Shown here piece by piece: positions 7,440 to 10,446 of a stretch of DNA of 10,446 nt. The notes beneath the pieces were generated by a model, which saw only the letters and a program-made list of their open reading frames with translations, had not been told where the DNA came from and made no database searches. Source of the stretch: Dehalococcoidia bacterium (GTDB lineage: Bacteria > Chloroflexota > Dehalococcoidia > GIF9 > AB-539-J10); NCBI GenBank assembly GCA_030606385.1, contig JAUWGN010000017.1:1-10446 (forward strand), read 5' to 3'. A program made the translations under genes and the position numbers. How positions within the stretch are numbered: the stretch's first letter is position 1; the number at the start of each line of letters is the position of its first letter.

Positions 7440-8255
7440 ATGGAAGAAGAAAAGGGATTAACCGAGATAAAGTTAAAAGTAAGGTCAGTAAAGAGAGAGC
7501 GTGAAAGGAAATACAGGGATTATCCTGCAGTGGTGGATAAGTCAACAGCGGCTCATGATTTCTGGGAGCCAATAGTCCACCTTGGATTGTGGGACATTAA
7601 AGGACATCAGATAGTGAAAGGACCCTGGGGTGGTGGCACGGTTGAACAAGCGAAGAAGAGAGCTCCAAAGGAATTCATGGTAATAGACCGTGCTAGCTTC
7701 GCTCTCTACTCCCATAGCTATGGTCTTGTTTCGCCATTTTTCCGGGGCTTGCTGGAGGGAAAGCTTATGGGCACAAAGTGCCCGAAATGTGGCACGGTAT
7801 ATTGCCCTCCTCGAGCTCACTGCTGGAATCCACAGTGCAAGGTAGCTGACTGCTTTGATAACTGGGTAGACCTTCCTTCAGCCGGCATTATTCATACTTT
7901 TACGGTGCAATGTCTGGCAGCAGCTCCCTTCGAGCACATGCTGCCTTTCTCCATGGGCTGGGTTCAAGTTGATGGTGCTGATACTACCCTGTCCATGTTG
8001 CTGCACATACGACCAAAGGAGCTTTTCATCGGGAAAAAGGTGAATATTGAGTTCATGCCCAAGGAAAGCAGAAAGGGAGATTTGATGGATTTGTATGCTG
8101 TGGCAGCAATCCAAGATGAGAAGCCTCCTGAGTGGGCTTGTCTGCAGAAAGACCCCAAGGAAATGGAATCTGTGGAGAACTCCACGAAAGCTACCCTGGA
8201 ATTCATTAAGAATAGGTACGGGATAGATAATAGTCCCGAAACAAGGGGGTGGTAA
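7440..8255 (+). CDS. Zn-ribbon / OB-fold DUF35 protein, partner subunit of the upstream thiolase-like protein
   Basis: This 271-residue protein has a C-terminal DUF35 module: the helix SPFFRGLLEGKLMGTKCPKCG, a four-cysteine zinc ribbon (Cys114, Cys117, Cys128, Cys133), then an OB-fold (about 140-225) with the usual SAGIIHTFTVQ and LPFSMGWVQVDGADTTLSMLL strands. DUF35 proteins bind thiolase-fold enzymes and shape or bridge their acyl-CoA site, as in archaeal HMG-CoA synthesis, BbsAB of anaerobic toluene degradation and Ltp2-ChsH2. About 95 residues precede the module. They are rich in Lys/Arg/Glu up to residue 30, then contain DFWEPIVHLGLWD and KGPWGGGTVEQAKKRAP, which I do not recognise. They are too short for the MaoC domain found in ChsH2. 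The ATG at 7440 is preferred because AGAGGAG lies 7 bases upstream. An in-frame TTG at 7410 would overlap the thiolase-like gene and lacks a comparable site. Confidence 0.88.
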   Translation: MEEEKGLTEIKLKVRSVKRERERKYRDYPAVVDKSTAAHDFWEPIVHLGLWDIKGHQIVKGPWGGGTVEQAKKRAPKEFMVIDRASFALYSHSYGLVSPFFRGLLEGKLMGTKCPKCGTVYCPPRAHCWNPQCKVADCFDNWVDLPSAGIIHTFTVQCLAAAPFEHMLPFSMGWVQVDGADTTLSMLLHIRPKELFIGKKVNIEFMPKESRKGDLMDLYAVAAIQDEKPPEWACLQKDPKEMESVENSTKATLEFIKNRYGIDNSPETRGW

Positions 8256-8425
8256 CAGAGGTAAATAAAAGATTAAAATGTAAAATGCAAAAATACAGAG
8301 CAAAAGTAAAATTTTCCCCAACCCGTGCCACACTGAGCACTGGTGAAGGGTCTTATCTTTGCATTTTGAATTGTCACTTTGATTTTTGACCTTTGATTTT
8401 TGATATTTATTAGGCGGAGCTTTGA
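8256..8425. repeat. AT-rich intergenic segment with inverted and short tandem repeats
   Basis: AAAATGCAAA (8282-8291) and TTTGCATTTT (8358-8367) are a perfect 10-bp inverted repeat. To the right, TTTGATTTTTGA is repeated twice between about 8378 and 8404, with CC between the copies. A GC-richer centre (8317-8350) separates the arms. The layout resembles a small palindromic repeat element inserted between two co-directional genes. The downstream gene has its own ribosome-binding site, AGGCGGAG at 8412-8419. No open frame of note and no clear promoter were seen. Confidence 0.5.
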
Positions 8426-9610
8426 ATGGATTTTAACTTTACTGAAGAACAAAAGATGATTGCTAACACCGCTAAGGAAATAGCTAAGAGTTTCCCGCCT
8501 GAATATTGGAGAGAGAAGGACTTGAAGGAAGAATTTGGTGAGGAATTCTACAAAGCAATCGGTGAGGCGGGATTCACCGGGATGGTAATCCCTGAGAAAT
8601 ATGGCGGTGCCGGAAAAGGCGTAACCGACTTGCTCATTGCCATGGAAGAGTTAGCTGCCAATGGATGTGGTATGGCTGGTATATGGTATCTCGTTATAAC
8701 TGAAGATTTCGGCGGCATCAGCATAATTCGGCACGGCACTGAAGCACAAAAGGGAAAATACCTGCCCGGCATTGCTTCGGGAAATATTGAATTTTGCATG
8801 GGGCTCACCGAGCCGGATGCTGGCACAAATACGCTTAACACAAGAACGAGAGCCCAAAAAGTAGATGCTGGTTGGATAATAAACGGTAACAAGACCTGGA
8901 TCAGCGGGGCTGATAGAGCCAGAGGAATGATGCTCATAACCAGAACAACGCCAAAGGAAAAAGCCCCTCGAAAGACATTCGGACTAAGTCTCTTCCTCAT
9001 AGATTTACCCAATCCGGCGGTTAACGTAACCACCATCCCTAAACACGGGATAAATTACTCCCATTCGTGCGATATCGGTATCGATGACCTGAAGGTGACT
9101 GAAGATGCGCTGATGCCACCACTGGATGGTGGCTGGCATTCTTTGCTCGATACCCTGAATATCGAGAGGATGTCGTTTACTACCGCAGCCATCGGCATCG
9201 CCAGACTGGCGATGAGCAAAGCCATTGATTATTCCAGGGACAGGAAAATTTTCGGCGACACGCCAATTGGAAGCTACCAGGGGCTGCAGTTCAACTTGGC
9301 TGAAGCTTATGCCGGCATCGAGGCAGCAAAATTACTCAACTTCAAAGCGTCCACACTATATGACAACGGGGCAAGCATTGCCGAAGTAGGCAAAATTGTA
9401 AATCCAGCAAAAATTCTGGCGGTTGAGAGCGGTATCAAGGCAGTCTACTGGGCAATGCAGACCTTTGGAGGCTACGGATATGCTAAGGAATACGATGTCG
9501 AGAGATGGTGGCGGGAGATAAACTTAATCAGACTTGCTCCGGTTAGCCAGCAAATGGCATTAAGCTACGTTGGAGAACATATACTGGGAATGCCCAGGTC
9601 CTATGAGTAG
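8426..9610 (+). CDS. Acyl-CoA dehydrogenase family flavoprotein
   Basis: FAD-dependent enzymes of this family oxidise the alpha-beta bond of acyl-CoA thioesters and usually pass electrons to ETF. All three domains are present in 394 residues: N-terminal helices (1-122, with FTEEQKMIANTAKEIAKSF and GFTGMVIPEKYGGAG), the beta domain with the flavin signature GLTEPDAGTNT (126-136) and NGNKTWISGADRA, and the C-terminal helical domain with SRDRKIFG (270-277) and QTFGGYGYAKEYDVERWWRE (345-364). The base carried by a glutamate in the YEGT motif of medium- and short-chain enzymes is absent: this stretch reads RLAPVSQQM. Glu247 in LNIERM falls where isovaleryl- and long-chain-type enzymes carry their base, so it is the likely catalytic residue (inference). 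The substrate is unknown. The preceding thiolase-like and DUF35 genes suggest a common acyl-CoA pathway. AGGCGGAG precedes the ATG by 6 bases. Confidence 0.92.
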   Translation: MDFNFTEEQKMIANTAKEIAKSFPPEYWREKDLKEEFGEEFYKAIGEAGFTGMVIPEKYGGAGKGVTDLLIAMEELAANGCGMAGIWYLVITEDFGGISIIRHGTEAQKGKYLPGIASGNIEFCMGLTEPDAGTNTLNTRTRAQKVDAGWIINGNKTWISGADRARGMMLITRTTPKEKAPRKTFGLSLFLIDLPNPAVNVTTIPKHGINYSHSCDIGIDDLKVTEDALMPPLDGGWHSLLDTLNIERMSFTTAAIGIARLAMSKAIDYSRDRKIFGDTPIGSYQGLQFNLAEAYAGIEAAKLLNFKASTLYDNGASIAEVGKIVNPAKILAVESGIKAVYWAMQTFGGYGYAKEYDVERWWREINLIRLAPVSQQMALSYVGEHILGMPRSYE

Positions 9611-9629
9611 AACAACCCTCACTCAGCCT

Positions 9630-9649
9630 CTCCTTTGAAGGGAAAGGAG
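9630..9649 (+). terminator. Hairpin downstream of the acyl-CoA dehydrogenase, possible terminator
   Basis: CTCCTTT (9630-9636) and AAAGGAG (9643-9649) form a perfect 7-bp stem with a 6-base loop, 20 bases after the stop codon. There is no run of T directly after it, so it is not a textbook intrinsic terminator. It may only protect the mRNA 3' end. Confidence 0.35.
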
Positions 9650-9657
9650 CTTCCATT

Positions 9658-9753
9658 GTCATTGCCAGCCCCCTCCTTTTGTCATTGCGAGCCCCTCCTT
9701 TTGTCATTGCGAGCCCTTTCTTTTTGTCATTGCGAGCCGAAGGCGCGGCAATC
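9658..9753. repeat. Tandem GTCATTGCGAG-family repeat units
   Basis: Units of 22-23 bp begin at 9658, 9681 and 9703, each made of GTCATTGC(G/C)AGCC followed by a pyrimidine-rich spacer ending in TTTT or more. A fourth, different unit (9726-9753) continues into a GAAGGCGCGGCAATC arm identical to the copy at 9904. The core is the same as in the repeat at 103-204. An open frame across this stretch exists only because the repeat lacks stops; I do not regard it as a gene. Confidence 0.85.
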
Positions 9754-9903
9754 CCCCGAGAAAATTCTAAATCCGAAATCCGAAATACTAAACAATATCA
9801 AATAACCAAAATCCCAATGACCAAAACAGTTTTCAACTTTGAGTTTAGATATTGGGATTTGTTTAGGATTTAGTGCTTAGAGCTTAGGATTTCCCTTCAG
9901 GGT
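9754..9903. repeat. AT-rich imperfect inverted repeat between two identical repeat arms
   Basis: AAATCCCAAT (9809-9818) and ATTGGGATTT (9851-9860) pair perfectly. Outer pieces also pair imperfectly: CTAAATCCGAAAT near the left end with ATTTAGTGC and AGGATTT stretches near the right end. GAAATCC and CTAAA-type words recur throughout. The segment looks like a non-coding, MITE-like hairpin element. It sits exactly between two direct 28-bp copies of the GTCATTGCGAG unit, which suggests nesting of one repeat in another or a duplication. No gene is seen. Confidence 0.55.
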
Positions 9904-9931
9904 GTCATTGCGAGCCGAAGGCGCGGCAATC
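9904..9931. repeat. Single GTCATTGCGAG-family repeat unit
   Basis: All 28 bases are identical to 9726-9753 and in the same orientation. It ends 24 bp from the 3' end of the tRNA-Ser gene, on the side where that transcript terminates. Confidence 0.8.
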
Positions 9932-9955
9932 TCAGGAAAGCTGATAGCTACTAAT

Positions 9956-10046
9956 TGGCGGAGGGGGTGGGATTCGAACCCACGTTCGCTCAAAAAGCGA
10001 AAACGGTTTTCAAGACCGCCACCTTAAACCACTCGGTCACCCCTCC
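9956..10046 (-). tRNA. tRNA-Ser (anticodon UGA)
   Basis: On the minus strand the 91-base gene starts with the acceptor arm GGAGGGG, which pairs with CCCCTCC near the 3' end. The anticodon loop CTTGAAA gives anticodon UGA (bases 10012-10010), reading UCA codons. A long variable arm (stem TTCGCT / AGCGAA) marks it as class II serine tRNA. The T arm GTGGG-TTCGAAT-CCCAC is intact, the discriminator base is G as expected for serine, and CCA is encoded. The first 23 bases overlap the last codons of the integrase remnant upstream. It appears functional. Confidence 0.97.
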
Positions 10047-10252
10047 TGGCTTTAAATTCTAGTCCAAAACGGTCTCTCAAGGCAAAATTGCCGACATTTT
10101 TCTGCTGAACCTTGGTGGACTGTTCCCCAGTTAGAGCCCCCTCCAAGCCTTCCTCAAATCTTCGTGCTGCTGCTTTTTGTAAGCTGGGCACTACATGGAA
10201 ATAAATATCTAGCGACGAGTTGACCCTGCCCTCTGTTGTTTTTTTTCGTCAT
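10024..10252 (-). pseudogene. Decayed tyrosine recombinase (phage/ICE-type integrase), internal deletion plus frameshift
   Basis: An ATG at 10252 with an AAGGGAGGT ribosome-binding site 8 bases upstream opens a frame reading MTKKNNRGQG, which resembles the first residues of many phage integrases. That frame stops at 10154 after 32 codons. From about 10220 a different frame reads SSLDIYFHVVPSLQKAAARR and continues to FGLEFKA. This matches the C-terminal end of tyrosine recombinases, including the Tyr of the catalytic LDIYFHV (normally LDTYSHV-like). So roughly the first dozen and last 60 codons remain, joined out of frame with about 300 codons of middle sequence missing. The surviving C-terminal frame ends at TAA 10026-10024 inside tRNA-Ser, which suggests the tRNA was the integration target. 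It is non-functional as written. The C-terminal match is clear to me; the N-terminal match is weaker. Confidence 0.7.
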
Positions 10253-10446
10253 GTTAATAAACCTCCCTTGGCTCAATTAAAGGAGCGCTTTGGAAACAGA
10301 AAGCTCATGATGGAACAGGCAACCAACGACGTTCTTCAGCGGGCGCGTTTTTTGCGATCCGCTGCAAGAGCATTGTTATACGAAATATCATTCTTTTTTC
10401 AGAAACCTAATTCTTGTATTGTCCTGAAAAGTGTGTATTCCGTTCC
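10253..10446. other. Upstream region of the integrase remnant, no gene recognised
   Basis: Apart from the integrase ribosome-binding site (10261-10269, minus strand), I see no gene. A plus-strand frame is open from about 10203 to the window edge but has no supported start and no family likeness, so I do not call it. A GC-rich hairpin is present: CAGCGG (10337-10342) with CCGCTG (10359-10364), with CGC/GCG pairing further inside around a T-run. It could be a regulatory or attachment-related structure of the lost element. Confidence 0.35.

Noticed and set aside
7878..8333. Open frame of 151 codons on the minus strand
   Set aside because: It is antisense to the DUF35 gene, which has clear domain motifs and a good ribosome-binding site; its own product shows no family likeness.
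8548..9036. Open frame of 162 codons on the minus strand
   Set aside because: It is antisense to the acyl-CoA dehydrogenase flavin domain; a shadow of codon bias in the real gene.
9658..9753. CRISPR-like array of 22-23 bp units
   Set aside because: The units are directly tandem with short pyrimidine spacers that are not unique sequences, and there are no cas genes; it is a repeat cluster.
9679..9873. Open frame of 64 codons on the plus strand
   Set aside because: It lies wholly within tandem and inverted repeats, has no ribosome-binding site, and its protein is simply the translated repeat.
10203..10446. Plus-strand frame open to the window edge, with ATGs near 10306
   Set aside because: No ribosome-binding site and no recognisable motif, and it overlaps the integrase remnant's start and its ribosome-binding site on the other strand.

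Overview
The window looks like a piece of an uncultivated anaerobic bacterial genome. A Chloroflexota (Dehalococcoidia-like) source is my best guess. It rests on the gene mix (split class I fumarase, SucCD, thiolase-like/DUF35/acyl-CoA dehydrogenase genes) and on the many short intergenic repeats built on GTCATTGCGAG. This is inference; no rRNA or ribosomal protein gene is present to settle it.

Layout from left to right. Positions 1-93 hold the unclassified tail of a gene. At 103-204 lies a palindromic GTCATTGCGAG repeat, followed by the beta subunit of a class I fumarase or tartrate dehydratase (231-794, +). Facing it is a tight leftward operon, sucC-sucD-pabB-pabA-pabC (5931 down to 844). 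It joins succinyl-CoA synthetase to the whole route from chorismate to p-aminobenzoate, the folate precursor. A good sigma70-type promoter just upstream of sucC predicts an almost leaderless mRNA. Diverging from it, rightward, are a thiolase-fold protein (6131-7423), a Zn-ribbon/OB-fold DUF35 protein (7440-8255) and, after a 170-bp AT-rich repeat, an acyl-CoA dehydrogenase (8426-9610). From 9611 to 9955 there are only repeats: a hairpin, tandem GTCATTGCGAG units and an AT-rich inverted repeat lying between two identical 28-bp copies. A leftward tRNA-Ser(UGA) with encoded CCA follows (9956-10046). Immediately upstream of it is a decayed tyrosine-recombinase gene (10252-10024, -) whose last codons run into the tRNA gene.

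Functionally, fumarase beta and SucCD belong to the C4 part of central metabolism, and PabABC supplies p-aminobenzoate. The thiolase-like, DUF35 and acyl-CoA dehydrogenase genes look like an acyl-CoA pathway. The thiolase-fold protein lacks both cysteines expected for SCP2-type thiolase chemistry but keeps the GHP histidine and a Zn-ribbon partner. It may therefore be a lyase or aldolase rather than a thiolase, as in the steroid side-chain aldolase pair Ltp2-ChsH2(DUF35). This and the integrase relic overlapping tRNA-Ser are the two points most worth following up.
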